Assembly (NCBI GenBank): GCA_035937155.1
Contig: DASYVJ010000109.1
Location: 1-64,000 of the forward strand
Source: Palsa-870 sp035937155
GTDB taxonomy: Bacteria > Chloroflexota > Dormibacteria > Dormibacterales > Dormibacteraceae
Length of the DNA: 64,000 bases
Direction: 5' to 3'
The translations under genes were made by a program, and so were the position numbers. Shown here in pieces: positions 1 through 8,744 of this stretch; within the stretch, counting starts at the first letter, position 1; each line of letters opens with the position of its first letter. A model generated the notes under the pieces. The model saw only the letters and a list, made by a program, of their open reading frames with translations. It was not told the DNA's origin and made no database searches.

Positions 1-1
1 T

Positions 2-367
2 CACGGTGTCCCGGCGCAGGTGCTGACGGACAACGGCAAGGTGTTCACCGGGCGCTTCGCCCAACCTCCGGTCGAGGTGCTCTTCGACCGGATCTGTCGC
101 GAGAACGGCGTTGACCACCTGCTGACCGAACCTCGGTCGCCGACCACTACCGGCAAGATCGAGCGCTTCCATCGGACACTCCGAGTCGAGTTGGACACCA
201 GGCAGGTGTTCCGCAATCTGAAGACTGCACAGGAGTTATTGAACGAGTGGGTCGCCTACTACAACACGCAGCGTCCGCACCAGTCGCCCCTTGATGGGGG
301 ATATGGTGGGATGACAATGGATCTGATCACTCGCCAGTCGGACCAAGCCATCGGCTCAGTCGTCTAG
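2..367 (+). CDS. IS481-family transposase, C-terminal part (5' end outside window)
   Basis: The frame is open from the first base, so the protein begins before the window. The visible 121 residues match the end of an rve/DDE integrase core: the second catalytic Asp lies in LTDNGKVFTGRF and the catalytic Glu in TGKIERFHRTL, followed by the usual WVAYYNTQRPHQS segment. These motifs are typical of IS481-type transposases, which cut and join the ends of the insertion sequence. After PHQS the sequence (YGGMTMDLITRQ) does not look like the normal family C-terminus, so the end may be decayed or fused to flanking DNA. I could not identify the terminal inverted repeat. Confidence 0.85.
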   Translation, partial: HGVPAQVLTDNGKVFTGRFAQPPVEVLFDRICRENGVDHLLTEPRSPTTTGKIERFHRTLRVELDTRQVFRNLKTAQELLNEWVAYYNTQRPHQSPLDGGYGGMTMDLITRQSDQAIGSVV

Positions 368-546
368 GCTGGCCGAATGCTTTCTGTGCAAGGTCGAGCT
401 GCAGGTCCATGACGAGCGAGCCTGCAGTCCTAGCTGCGGCGACTCCGAGTGGGTCCGAATCGCCTAGAGGTCAGGAAGGGCACGCAGCACGGTCGCAATT
501 GCGAGCGTTGGGTGGCTGTTTGGAACGAGCGGGAGCGCGGCTAGGA
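368..546. other. Non-coding stretch after the transposase
   Basis: No convincing gene is visible. The sequence should contain the right end of the insertion sequence and the 3' flank of the minus-strand small gene that stops at 547. I see no clear inverted repeat or terminator. Confidence 0.4.
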
Positions 547-804
547 TCATCGATGCCTCGGATGAGGACGACGTGAACCTGCGACGCGTTGAGTCGCTTT
601 GGCAGGACGCGGGCTTGAGTTCTGCGCCATCGCCAGGATGAAGGATGTGGGAGGCCGCGGCCAACCTGCAAGAAGCAGGTCAAGCAATAGAACAGGAAGG
701 CCGAACCCGCGGGCCCCTAGGTCAATGACCTCCTGGCGCGTTAACTCGAACGTGGAGGGAAGCCCGCTTTCGGACATCAAGTCCTCGACCAATAAGTACT
801 TCAT
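547..804 (-). CDS. Small hypothetical protein translationally coupled to the ECF sigma factor
   Basis: This 85-residue frame starts with an ATG that overlaps the sigma-factor stop (ATGA at 801-804), and a GGAGG sits just upstream inside the last sigma codons. That is a strong translation signal. The first ~35 residues (MKYLLVEDLMSESGLPSTF, then a Leu/Val-rich stretch) look protein-like. The C-terminal third is Arg/Pro-rich and looks like out-of-frame sequence. By position it could be a truncated or frameshifted anti-sigma factor, but no zinc-binding HxxxCxxC motif is present, so function is unknown. Confidence 0.4.
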   Translation of the reverse strand: MKYLLVEDLMSESGLPSTFELTRQEVIDLGARGFGLPVLLLDLLLAGWPRPPTSFILAMAQNSSPRPAKATQRVAGSRRPHPRHR

Positions 805-1460
805 CCCGCCTCCATTAAGCTCGGGGCGAGCGCCTTCCGGAGTTGTTGCCTGCCAAGCGCGAGTCGCGATGAGACCGTACGCTCCGGAGTCCCTGTGGCC
901 CGCGAGATCGCGCGGTTGGTATAACCGTGGAAGTAGCGAAGCACGATCGTGACCGCCTCCTGCGGTGGCAGCGCGGCTAGCGCGGCGGTCAGGTCGCAAT
1001 GCTCTAGTTCCTGGGGGTCGGGGCCAGGGCCGGGCCGCCCGAGACGGCGGAGTATCTCGCCCACTTCCCAAAGTCGCATCTTCCGCTGGTAGGAGATCGC
1101 GGCATTGACCGCGATGCGGTTGACCCACGCCTCGGCGGGGGCCTCGGGCCGCCATGCAGGCCAATGCCGGTAGGCCCGCTCAAATGCGTCTTGGGTACAG
1201 TCTTCGGCGGCTGCGCGGTCACGGAGGATTCTGATCAATGTGCCGAACACCTTGCCGTACGAGGTTTGGTACAGGCGCTCAAAATCGCCGAGGCTTCCCG
1301 GGCGGTAGTCGTTCACTCGGAACTCCGGAAGTGCGGGTGCGCGGCCCGACCAAGTGCCACGGCTTGCCGGACCCTTCGCGCTCATGGGGTCGGCGGACGC
1401 GCGGCCGGCGGCAGTGTTGCGCACCTTCCTCTTTGGAGCCAGGCTACCGACAGGAAGCAA
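801..1460 (-). CDS. ECF-family RNA polymerase sigma factor
   Basis: The protein (219 residues from this start) has the two regions that define ECF sigma factors. Region 2 runs from FERLYQTSYGKVFG through the AEDCTQDAFERAY helix, which binds core polymerase and the -10 element. Region 4 begins near LAALPPQEAVTIVLRYFHG and carries the helix-turn-helix that reads the -35 element. It resembles the SigE/RpoE-like group. The first ~45 residues are not conserved-looking, so the true start may be the Met at 1385 or a later codon. It is followed by a coupled small gene (547-804) rather than a recognisable anti-sigma gene, so the inducing signal is unknown. Confidence 0.85.
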   Translation of the reverse strand: MLPVGSLAPKRKVRNTAAGRASADPMSAKGPASRGTWSGRAPALPEFRVNDYRPGSLGDFERLYQTSYGKVFGTLIRILRDRAAAEDCTQDAFERAYRHWPAWRPEAPAEAWVNRIAVNAAISYQRKMRLWEVGEILRRLGRPGPGPDPQELEHCDLTAALAALPPQEAVTIVLRYFHGYTNRAISRATGTPERTVSSRLALGRQQLRKALAPSLMEAG

Positions 1461-1749
1461 GCGTGGGAATGGGCGATTCGACCTTAAGGTGCACCATCCG
1501 ACTCAGAGCTGCGGCCGCTGTCCCAGGCCGAACTTGGGACAGAGGCTGTGGGATACAAATATCACGTCACGGGTCCACCGCAGCTTGAGCGTGTGGTCGG
1601 TTACCACGGCCGGCGCCTTTGGTCCCTGCTTGCATGTTGATGCACTTCTAGCGAATACGGGCAGGCTGGAGGCTATTGGCAGAGCTTCCGGACATGCAGG
1701 ACGCTGCGGCGCCGAAACAAAAAGGCTGCAGCGCCCTAGGGCCCGCCCA
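1461..1749. other. Intergenic region upstream of the ECF sigma gene
   Basis: About 290 bases separate the start of the minus-strand sigma gene from the end of the minus-strand regulator at 1750. It should hold the sigma-gene promoter and the 3' end of the upstream transcript. On the minus strand a short T-run lies about 25 bases after the regulator stop, without a strong stem. No gene is recognised. Confidence 0.4.
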
Positions 1750-2079
1750 CTAGGCCCGGGCGCTGGCGCGATAGCGAGTGACCAATCGATCCAGGGCGTC
1801 AACCTCTGCTCGGAACGTGGTACGGCCCTTCGGCGTGGCGCGCACCCAGGTGCGCGGCCGCCCCTCGACGAAGCGCTTGTCTAGCTGCACCAAACCGGCG
1901 TTGACCAGGACGTTCAGGTGGGCGGAGAGGTTGCCGTCGGTGACACCAAGGGTGTCGCGCAAGTACGTGAAGTTGGCGCGATCCGCTTCTACCAGGATGG
2001 CCAGGACGCCGAGCCTGACCCGCTGATGTACGGTTTCATCGAGATCGACGGCCGGGTGCGAGGACTCCTCTTCAGCCAT
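1750..2079 (-). CDS. Winged-helix transcriptional regulator (HTH_34/ArsR-like)
   Basis: This 109-residue protein is a single winged helix-turn-helix. The recognition region is NFTYLRDTLGVTDGNLSAHLNVLVNAGLV and the wing is around RPRTWVRATPKGRTTF, the pattern of small regulators annotated as HTH_34 or 'transcriptional regulator' proteins. It overlaps the end of the upstream membrane-protein gene by 8 bases, so the two are probably co-translated. Such pairs often act as an autoregulated switch in which the membrane partner senses or exports something. That function is inferred from arrangement only. Confidence 0.75.
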   Translation of the reverse strand: MAEEESSHPAVDLDETVHQRVRLGVLAILVEADRANFTYLRDTLGVTDGNLSAHLNVLVNAGLVQLDKRFVEGRPRTWVRATPKGRTTFRAEVDALDRLVTRYRASARA

Positions 2080-2632
2080 CGATGCGCCGCTCGCTCACCA
2101 GGCTCACGACCCCAATCAGCATGGAGCCGACCCCGAAGATAACCACCCCGATGGTGTAGGCATGTGCCGGCCTCAGCAGCGCTAGAGCGATGGCGGACAC
2201 GAGCACGCCAACGGCCATTGCCGCAACGGGAACGCTGCGCCCCAACCGCGCGAAGACTAGGTAGCCGAGTCCGATGACGAACAGGGGGCCGGCGTAGCTC
2301 AGCGCACCTCCCCGGCCTACGATGCCCAGTGCTGTTGCGCCCACCAAGATGCCTACCGCCGTGGCTATGAACGGCCAGGCGTTTGCCGCTACGCCGTGCT
2401 CCAGTTCGCGGCGTCGATACCAGAGCCCTGTGGCCACCGAGGCCAACGGCGCCCCGACCAGCCACAAGACCGCGATGGCGGGCCAGGACCACGCTTCCGC
2501 GACGGCGGCAGAGGCAAGAGCCAGCACCCCAAACAGGATCATCGGAAACGAGTTGGCGGCGAGTATCGAGCGAGTCCGGCGGCCTGCCGCCCGTGTCGCC
2601 CCTAGAAGTCGGTCGGTTTCTGATGCTTGCAT
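2072..2632 (-). CDS. Hypothetical multi-pass membrane protein paired with a regulator
   Basis: The protein has 186 residues and is dominated by hydrophobic segments, roughly residues 28-45, 50-68, 85-105, 110-130, 133-152 and 157-176, so five to six membrane spans are likely. No catalytic or ligand motif is recognised. The C-terminus (SERRIDG) overlaps the start of the winged-helix regulator by 8 bases, showing a two-gene operon. Membrane proteins of this kind next to HTH_34 regulators are common in Actinobacteria and Chloroflexota but remain uncharacterised. Confidence 0.65.
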   Translation of the reverse strand: MQASETDRLLGATRAAGRRTRSILAANSFPMILFGVLALASAAVAEAWSWPAIAVLWLVGAPLASVATGLWYRRRELEHGVAANAWPFIATAVGILVGATALGIVGRGGALSYAGPLFVIGLGYLVFARLGRSVPVAAMAVGVLVSAIALALLRPAHAYTIGVVIFGVGSMLIGVVSLVSERRIDG

Positions 2633-2703
2633 TAGCTCTACTCCTCAGAGAGCTTTGTAGCACAGAGTTCTCTGAATTGCAAGGCCTATGTTTACATCCT
2701 CAG

Positions 2704-2868
2704 TATGTCGACCACTACAACAATGCTCGTCCCCACCGGGCGCTTCAGCTTCACCCTCCGAATCGCAGGCTCAGTCGAGTAAGCCCGGAGGGCGCGATCA
2801 TTTGTCACCCGAGGCTCGGCGGACTACTTCGCGAGTATTCACGCCTGCCCTGTTTGGCTGCCGCATGA
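2704..2868 (+). pseudogene. Transposase C-terminal remnant (IS3/IS481-type)
   Basis: The frame reads YVDHYNNARPHRALQLHPP and later RLGGLLREY before its stop. This is the characteristic end of many integrase-type transposases (HYNxxRPHRxL, then xRLGGLLHEY). There is no upstream catalytic core in any frame, so only about 54 codons survive. It is a different element from the transposase at 2-367, which has another C-terminal sequence. It marks an old insertion between the membrane-protein gene and the beta-glucosidase gene. Confidence 0.7.
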
Positions 2869-2957
2869 ATTCTTGCAACCGACAGCCGAAAAGCCGAGCA
2901 CTCTCCGCTGGCATCGCCGCAAGCGCATACGCGCTACTCAGGCGTTACCCCGCCGAG

Positions 2958-2983
2958 GGGGCGCCGCGATGGCGCGGCGCCTC
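2958..2983 (-). terminator. GC hairpin downstream of the GH3 gene
   Basis: An 11-bp perfect stem (2958-2968 with 2973-2983) closes a 4-base loop about 20 bases after the minus-strand glucosidase stop. There is no T-run, so it may slow polymerase or protect the 3' end rather than act as a classical terminator. Confidence 0.5.
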
Positions 2984-3001
2984 GCTTCCCTCGATCGAGT
3001 A

Positions 3002-5467
3002 TTAGGAAATGGTGAAGGGCGCGGACTGGGCAACGTCGTACGGCGCCCCGTCGTTCTTGTCCAGCTGGACGATGTACGCACCCGGTTCCACGGTCGGCGG
3101 TCCGGCCGCATTGATGTCGCCAAGCGTCTCGGCCAGGGTGGAGGTTGGGAATGAAACCTCGACGACATTTGACTGGCCGCCGGCCAGGTCGACCCTGGCG
3201 AAACCGACCAAGCGCTGCGGCGGCACCACCACGCTGCTGACCGGCTGGGCGACGTAGACCGGGACAATGTCGGTCCCAGCCATGGTCCCCATGTTGGTCA
3301 CGGTAAACCTGGCCGTCGCCGTGCGGTTCCGGGACACGATTGCTGTCACCGACAGGTTGCTCGTCTGGAATGTCGTGTACGACAGGCCGTAGCCGAAGGG
3401 GTACAGCGGGTTGTAGGCGTGGCCCTGACCCGAGCCTGTGCCCGGCAATTGGTCAAAGAACTTCGGCTGGTCGCCAAGCGGAGACGGCGCCCCGCCGTTG
3501 AAGTCTCCGCCGACCGTAGGCGCATCGCTCGGCCAGCTGACCGACAGCTTGCCGCTGGGGTTGATCTTGCCGAAGATCGCGTCGGCCACCGCCTGCCCGG
3601 CTTCGGTACTGCCCTGGTAGGCCATGAGCACGCCATTGGCGCTCTCCGCCGCCGCCCCGAGGCCGACCGGGCGCCCGGCGATGACGACGACGATCACCGG
3701 CACGCCCGTCTTCTCGAGCGCGCTGATCGTTGCCTGCTGATCCGGCGGCAGCTGCGGCGCCGGGTTGTCACCCAGCCCCTCGGCGTACGCCTTCTCGCCC
3801 ACGGCTACGACATAGGCACTGGCGGTGTTCGATTGAGCGAGAGCTGACGTCTGATCGGGTGCGAAAACCGCATTCGGGTCGTCCGCCCTGATCCCCTGCT
3901 GGACCGTTGTACCGGGCGGGATCTGATTCGGCGGCCCCATGCAGCAGACGTGGCCGGCGCCGAAAACGCCCTGCCAGCTGACGCTCCAGCCGCCCAGCTG
4001 ATTGGTCATTGAGTCGGCGCTCGGGCCGGTGACAACCACTTTGCCGGTTGGGGACAGCGGCAAGGCCTTGTTCTGGTTGCGTAGCAGGGTCATCGACTCC
4101 TGGGCTGCCTTAAGTGTCGCAGTCCGTCCCGAGGTGACCGCGGCGTTGGCCGCACCCGCGTCGACACACGGGACGCTCGGGTTGTTGACGCAGGGCTGAT
4201 CGAACAGGCCGAGCTGGAACTTCAAGGTGAGGATCCGCCGCACGGCTTCGTCGATGCGGGCCCGGGGAATCTTTTCCGTCGCAACGTCTTGCAGGATCGC
4301 GGCCTGCCACAGCTCGGGGTGGGTGACCTCCATGCTCATGTCAACGCCCGCATTGACGGCCATGGCGATGGCGCCGGCCAGATCCGGGACGATATGATAG
4401 GCGGTTTGCAGCGCCGGCACGTCCTGGTAGTCGCTGATGACCACCCCCTGGAAACCCATCTGCTTGCGGAGGATGTCGGTCAGCAGGTAGTGCGATGCAG
4501 TGGCGGGGACGCCGTTGATCGACCCCGAGTCCACCATCACCGTTCCCGACCGGGCGTCGAGGGCGCCCGCATACGACGGCAGGAGCAAGCTCTGTAGGTA
4601 GTTCAGCGGTAGCAGCGCCTCGTTGCGGTCGTGCCCGTTGACGGACTGCGAGTACCCGGCGAAGTGCTTGACCGTGGCCGTGACTTTGAGAGAGTTGGCG
4701 CCGCCGGTCGACTGGAGCCCATGCACATTGGCGCCGCCCATCGCGGCCGACAGCACCGCCTCCTCAGCCCAGGTCTCATAGGTCCGGCCCCATCGGTTGT
4801 CCCGAGACAGGTCCTGGACGGGTGCGAAATCCCACACCCAGCCAGTGGCCCGGAGGGCGTTGGCCGTTGTGGCGCCCCCGGCTTGCGCGGCGGCCGGATC
4901 CCACGTGGCGCCCATGCCGATCGACTGCGGGAAGAGCGGCGCCTGCCAAGGATGGCCGAACCCGTGCACTGCGTCGACGCCGAAGATCACGGGTATGTGG
5001 AGCCGCGAGTTCTGGATGGCGTAGCTCTGGATCATGTTGTATTCGTTGGCCCAGTCGAAGCCGGTGTTGCCGGGGCCGCCCTTGGCCGTCGTATCGACGG
5101 GGTTGTCGGTGCCCCCGGCCAGCACCGACCCGACGTGCTGGTCCACGAAGAACGTCTGCATGCACGCTGGGTTGGGCATGCCGAAGGTGCTGGTATTGCA
5201 ATTGGCGCTGTTCGGGTCGGTGACGTTGTCCACCAGCTGTTGGTCCATTTGACCGACCTTCTCCGCCAGCGTCATCGAATTGAGGAGGGCAATGACACGA
5301 GCCTCAGTAGGCTTGGTCTCGTCCAGCCACGGTGCCGAGGTTGCGCTGGCGCTGCCCTGGCCGGCGAGTGTGGGCAGTCCGAGTCCGAGGGCGCCGATAA
5401 CCGCGGTGGCGGCAATCAGGGTCCTTCTCCTCCCGACGGCGCGAGCGTTAGAAAGTGAAGTCGACAT
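3002..5467 (-). CDS. bglX: Secreted GH3 beta-glucosidase (BglX-like)
   Basis: This 821-residue enzyme hydrolyses terminal beta-glucosides from oligosaccharides. It has an Arg-rich n-region, a hydrophobic segment (residues ~15-35) and a probable Ala-x-Ala signal-peptide site near residue 42, so it is exported. The GH3 N-terminal barrel is complete: the sugar-binding KHF at 267-269 and the nucleophile Asp346 in VVISDYQDV. The alpha/beta sandwich follows, then a fibronectin-III-like domain from about residue 700 (VTNMGTMAGTDIVPVYVAQP), as in BglX. An AAGGAGG Shine-Dalgarno lies 7 bases before the ATG. The gene stands alone and is transcribed divergently from the gamma-glutamyltransferase gene. 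Confidence 0.93.
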   Translation of the reverse strand: MSTSLSNARAVGRRRTLIAATAVIGALGLGLPTLAGQGSASATSAPWLDETKPTEARVIALLNSMTLAEKVGQMDQQLVDNVTDPNSANCNTSTFGMPNPACMQTFFVDQHVGSVLAGGTDNPVDTTAKGGPGNTGFDWANEYNMIQSYAIQNSRLHIPVIFGVDAVHGFGHPWQAPLFPQSIGMGATWDPAAAQAGGATTANALRATGWVWDFAPVQDLSRDNRWGRTYETWAEEAVLSAAMGGANVHGLQSTGGANSLKVTATVKHFAGYSQSVNGHDRNEALLPLNYLQSLLLPSYAGALDARSGTVMVDSGSINGVPATASHYLLTDILRKQMGFQGVVISDYQDVPALQTAYHIVPDLAGAIAMAVNAGVDMSMEVTHPELWQAAILQDVATEKIPRARIDEAVRRILTLKFQLGLFDQPCVNNPSVPCVDAGAANAAVTSGRTATLKAAQESMTLLRNQNKALPLSPTGKVVVTGPSADSMTNQLGGWSVSWQGVFGAGHVCCMGPPNQIPPGTTVQQGIRADDPNAVFAPDQTSALAQSNTASAYVVAVGEKAYAEGLGDNPAPQLPPDQQATISALEKTGVPVIVVVIAGRPVGLGAAAESANGVLMAYQGSTEAGQAVADAIFGKINPSGKLSVSWPSDAPTVGGDFNGGAPSPLGDQPKFFDQLPGTGSGQGHAYNPLYPFGYGLSYTTFQTSNLSVTAIVSRNRTATARFTVTNMGTMAGTDIVPVYVAQPVSSVVVPPQRLVGFARVDLAGGQSNVVEVSFPTSTLAETLGDINAAGPPTVEPGAYIVQLDKNDGAPYDVAQSAPFTIS

Positions 5468-5892
5468 AGTTCGGCCTCCTTGGGGAGTTGAATGGTGCTG
5501 GTGGGTTGACTGCCAGCGCCGGCGAGGCGCCCTGCACGATGACAGCCCCGAAAACCATTACGCCAGCGCTCAGAAGCGCCCCTGCCCGATGACGGAATCC
5601 AATGTGGCCAAACACATTTACCCCCGCATCAACTGTCCGCTTCGCGCCCGAATCCGGTGCGCGCTTTGCCAGTTTTCCAACGATTCAAGACTACTCTGCC
5701 AGCAACGATTACGTTGGGCCCTAGCACGACACAGCTGCCTGCTTGTACTCGCACGCGCCGCGCGATAGGAGTACAACTGAAAACACCTCCCGGCCTACTG
5801 GTCCAGCGCGATGGCAACCGGATAGCAACCCGGTTCCCAAGGCAGTGAGGGTCTCAATTTCTAGCTCTGCGCCTTACGGACTTCATGCAGCG
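5468..5892. other. Divergent intergenic region between bglX and the gamma-glutamyltransferase gene
   Basis: About 425 bases lie between two divergent starts and should contain both promoters. No gene, RNA or clear operator is visible. The frame of the downstream gene is open back to 5743, but residues before 5893 look non-coding. Confidence 0.4.
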
Positions 5893-7704
5893 ATGACACG
5901 GCCATCGTTGATTCGACCCTATGATCGAGACGTGGCCTTCATCACGCGCCCGGAGCTGAAAGGCACCTTCGGGATGGTGAGCTCAACGCACTGGCTCGCC
6001 ACTCAATGCGGGATGGCGGTGCTCGAGCAGGGCGGTAATGCGTTCGACGCCGCCGTCGCCGCCGGCTTCGTCCTGCAGGTGGTCGAGCCGCACTTGAACG
6101 GACTCGGCGGGGAGGTCACAATCCTGCTCTGGGATGTATCTCGAGGCCGCGTTGAGGTCATCTGCGGTCAGGGCCCTGCGCCAAAGGCGGCCACCATCGA
6201 GTTGATCCGCTCTCTCGGCTTGAACGACATTCCCGGTACCGGCCTGCTCGCTGCATGCGTGCCCGGCGCCTTCTGCGGATGGATGACGCTCTTGCGCGAT
6301 CACGGAACCTGGCGGCTGACTGACGTTTTGCGTTTCGCCATCGAATACGCCGAGGCCGGTTACCCCGTGGCGCCGCGCATCGCCGACGCCGTCACGATGG
6401 TGGAGGGACTCTTCCGCGAACATTGGCCGACCTCAGCGGCCGTCTACTTGCGTGGCGGCCGGCCGGAGCCCGGTTCGCGGTTCCGCAATCCAGACCTCGG
6501 CGCGACCTACCAGCGACTGGTGCGGGAGGGGGAATCGGCGAATGGCGGGCGGGAGAGTCAGATCGATGCTGCCCTAAGCGTGTTCTATTCAGGTTTTATC
6601 GCCGAGGCCGTCGAACGTCACTGCCGCACCGAGTTGATGGACAGCTCAGGGACTGCTCATCGCGGCCTGCTTACGGGCGTCGACCTTGCCGAGTTCAAGG
6701 CAACGCACGAGGAACCGGTGACTGCTGATTTCGAGGGCTGGACCGTGGCCAAATGCGGGCCATGGAGCCAGGGACCCGTCTTCCTCCAGCAGTTGCGCCT
6801 CCTCGAAGGACTCGGGTTGCGCGCCGCCGGCTTTCTCTCGGCGGATCACATCCATTTTGTGGCCGAATGCGCGAAGCTCGCCTTTGCCGACAGGGATGCG
6901 TGGTATGCCGATCCCAACTTTGCGGCGGTGCCTCTGGATGACCTCCTCGCGCGGGACTACGCTGCGGCGCGACGCGGTCTCGTGGGCCCCCGCGCGTCGC
7001 TTGAGCTCCGACCAGGCGCGCCTGCCGGCCTCGATCCTCGGCTGCCACGGTCCTCCGGCCAGGCGGTCGCCGAAGGCCACTGGACGGGCACTGGCGCGCA
7101 CGCGGTCGGCGAGGTGCGCGGGGACACGGTTCATGTCGCGGCCGCCGACCGCTACGGCAACATGGTCGCCTGCACCCCCAGCGGTGGCTGGCTGCAGAGC
7201 TCGCCCGTCATCGCCGGCTTGGGCTTCTGCCTGGGCACCCGCGCGCAGATGCTCAACCTGGATCCGGATCATCCGAACCGGCTCGAGGGAGGCAAGCGAC
7301 CGCGCACGACGCTCAGCCCCTCCCTTGCATTGCGCGACGGCGAACCCAGGCTCGCCTTTGGAACGCCCGGCGGCGACCAGCAGGACCAATGGTCGCTCGA
7401 GTTCTTCCTCGCGCACGCAGTCTACGGCCATGACCTGCAGGCGTCCATCGACGCCCCGATGTTTCACACGGCGCATTTCCCCAGCTCGTTCGCGCCGCAT
7501 GCCGCGGAGACCGGAAGCCTCTACGTTGAGTCGCGCGTCGAAGGTGCGGTTTTCAGCGAGCTGCGCAGGAGAGGGCACGAGGTCGTGGAAGCGGGCCCGT
7601 GGTCCCTGGGTCGTCTGTGCGCGGTCGGGCGCGATCACAAGACGGGCATGTTGTCCGCCGCCGCCAACCCGCGTGGCGCGCAGGGCTACGCGGCCGGTCG
7701 CTAG
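5893..7704 (+). CDS. ggt: Gamma-glutamyltransferase family protein
   Basis: GGT enzymes cleave or transfer the gamma-glutamyl group of glutathione and related amides, and are made as a proenzyme that self-cleaves at a Thr. This protein has 603 residues from the chosen ATG. The N-terminal part has the family pattern STHWLATQCGMAVLEQGGNAFDAAVA and GLGGEVTILLW. The predicted self-cleavage nucleophile is Thr412 in RGDTVHVAAADRYGN, and the small-subunit motif GKRPRTTLSPSLAL follows. The start at 5893 is preferred because family similarity begins about 15 codons later. No signal peptide is obvious, so it may act in the cytoplasm. It converges on a peptide transporter operon, with the stops sharing one CTAG. 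Confidence 0.88.
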   Translation: MTRPSLIRPYDRDVAFITRPELKGTFGMVSSTHWLATQCGMAVLEQGGNAFDAAVAAGFVLQVVEPHLNGLGGEVTILLWDVSRGRVEVICGQGPAPKAATIELIRSLGLNDIPGTGLLAACVPGAFCGWMTLLRDHGTWRLTDVLRFAIEYAEAGYPVAPRIADAVTMVEGLFREHWPTSAAVYLRGGRPEPGSRFRNPDLGATYQRLVREGESANGGRESQIDAALSVFYSGFIAEAVERHCRTELMDSSGTAHRGLLTGVDLAEFKATHEEPVTADFEGWTVAKCGPWSQGPVFLQQLRLLEGLGLRAAGFLSADHIHFVAECAKLAFADRDAWYADPNFAAVPLDDLLARDYAAARRGLVGPRASLELRPGAPAGLDPRLPRSSGQAVAEGHWTGTGAHAVGEVRGDTVHVAAADRYGNMVACTPSGGWLQSSPVIAGLGFCLGTRAQMLNLDPDHPNRLEGGKRPRTTLSPSLALRDGEPRLAFGTPGGDQQDQWSLEFFLAHAVYGHDLQASIDAPMFHTAHFPSSFAPHAAETGSLYVESRVEGAVFSELRRRGHEVVEAGPWSLGRLCAVGRDHKTGMLSAAANPRGAQGYAAGR

Positions 7705-8744
7705 CCAAGAGGGAAGTAACAAGCGGCCAGGTGGTCGCCGAGCCGGACCGTATCGAGCGGGGGCTCGGACTCCGCGCAACGCGGCTGGGCCTTGAAGCAG
7801 CGTGTTCGAAAACGGCAGCCGCTCGGCGGGTTGACCGGAGATGCGACGTCGCCCTTGAGGAGGATCCTTTCGCGGCCCCGCTCGACCGTCGGGTCGGGAA
7901 TTGGGATCGCCGACAGCAGCGACCCGGTGTAAGGGTGCTGTGGGCTCTGGTAGAGCTCCCTTGCACTCGACACCTCAACGACCTTGCCGACGTACATCAC
8001 AGCGATGCGGTCGGAGATGTGCTTCACGACTGAAAGGTCGTGCGCGATGAAGAGGTAGGTGAGATTGAATTTCTCCTGCAGTCGCTCAAGGAGGTTGATG
8101 ATCTGGGCCTGGATCGAGACGTCGAGCGCCGAGACGGGCTCGTCGCAGACGATAAATGTCGGATCGACCGCTAAGGCGCGAGCGATGCCGACTCGCTGTC
8201 GCTGGCCGCCTGAGAACTCGTGCGGGTAGCGGTCGACAAAGCTCGAGGCCAGCCCGACGAGGTCGAGCAGCTCGCGAACTCTCTCTTGCCGCTGTCGCCG
8301 CGTCCGAGCCAGATGATGGATTTCGAGCGGCTCGCCCACGATGTCTCCAACGGTCTGCCGAGGGTCTAGGGATCCGAACGGGTCCTGGAAGATCATCGCC
8401 ATGTCGCGCCGCATCCGGCGCATCGCCGCCGGCCCCATGCGGAGCATGTCTTGCCCTTTGAACCGCACCTCGCCCGAGGTGGGCTCGATCAGCCGCAGGA
8501 TTGAGCGGCCGAGTGTCGACTTTCCGCATCCTGACTCTCCGACCAGCCCGAGCGTCTCGCCCTGCCGGATCGTGAGGTCGACTCCGTCGACCGCCCGCAC
8601 CTGGCCGACCGTGCGCGCGAGCACGCCGGAGCGAACCGGGAACCAGGTGGTCAGGCGCCGAACCTCCACCAGGGGGTCGGCCGCGCTCCAGGTCGAGGCG
8701 GAGAGCCCGCTCGCGACCGCCTCAGCCGGCATCGACCGAGCCAT
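7701..8744 (-). CDS. dppF: Peptide/nickel-type ABC transporter ATP-binding protein (DppF/OppF-like)
   Basis: This ATPase (347 residues) powers import by the DppBC permease. Walker A is GESGCGKST (residues 69-77), the ABC signature is FSGGQRQRVGIARAL, and Walker B is FIVCDEPVSALD. The C-terminal oligopeptide-transporter extension contains the Cys-rich CRFRTRCFKAQPRC segment typical of OppD/OppF, which can carry an Fe-S cluster. It is the last gene of a five-gene minus-strand operon and its start overlaps the dppD stop by about 23 bases; the Met at 8732 is an alternative start. Its stop shares a CTAG with the convergent gamma-glutamyltransferase gene. Confidence 0.92.
   Translation of the reverse strand: MARSMPAEAVASGLSASTWSAADPLVEVRRLTTWFPVRSGVLARTVGQVRAVDGVDLTIRQGETLGLVGESGCGKSTLGRSILRLIEPTSGEVRFKGQDMLRMGPAAMRRMRRDMAMIFQDPFGSLDPRQTVGDIVGEPLEIHHLARTRRQRQERVRELLDLVGLASSFVDRYPHEFSGGQRQRVGIARALAVDPTFIVCDEPVSALDVSIQAQIINLLERLQEKFNLTYLFIAHDLSVVKHISDRIAVMYVGKVVEVSSARELYQSPQHPYTGSLLSAIPIPDPTVERGRERILLKGDVASPVNPPSGCRFRTRCFKAQPRCAESEPPLDTVRLGDHLAACYFPLG

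Noticed and set aside
4631..5458. Long plus-strand open frame inside the GH3 gene
   Set aside because: It is antisense to a clearly conserved beta-glucosidase, is rich in Arg, Gly and Val, and has no family motif. GC-rich coding DNA commonly opens such frames.
6646..7779. Long minus-strand open frame inside the gamma-glutamyltransferase gene
   Set aside because: It has low-complexity Arg/Ala/Gly composition and no motif, and it lies opposite the region encoding the catalytic Thr.
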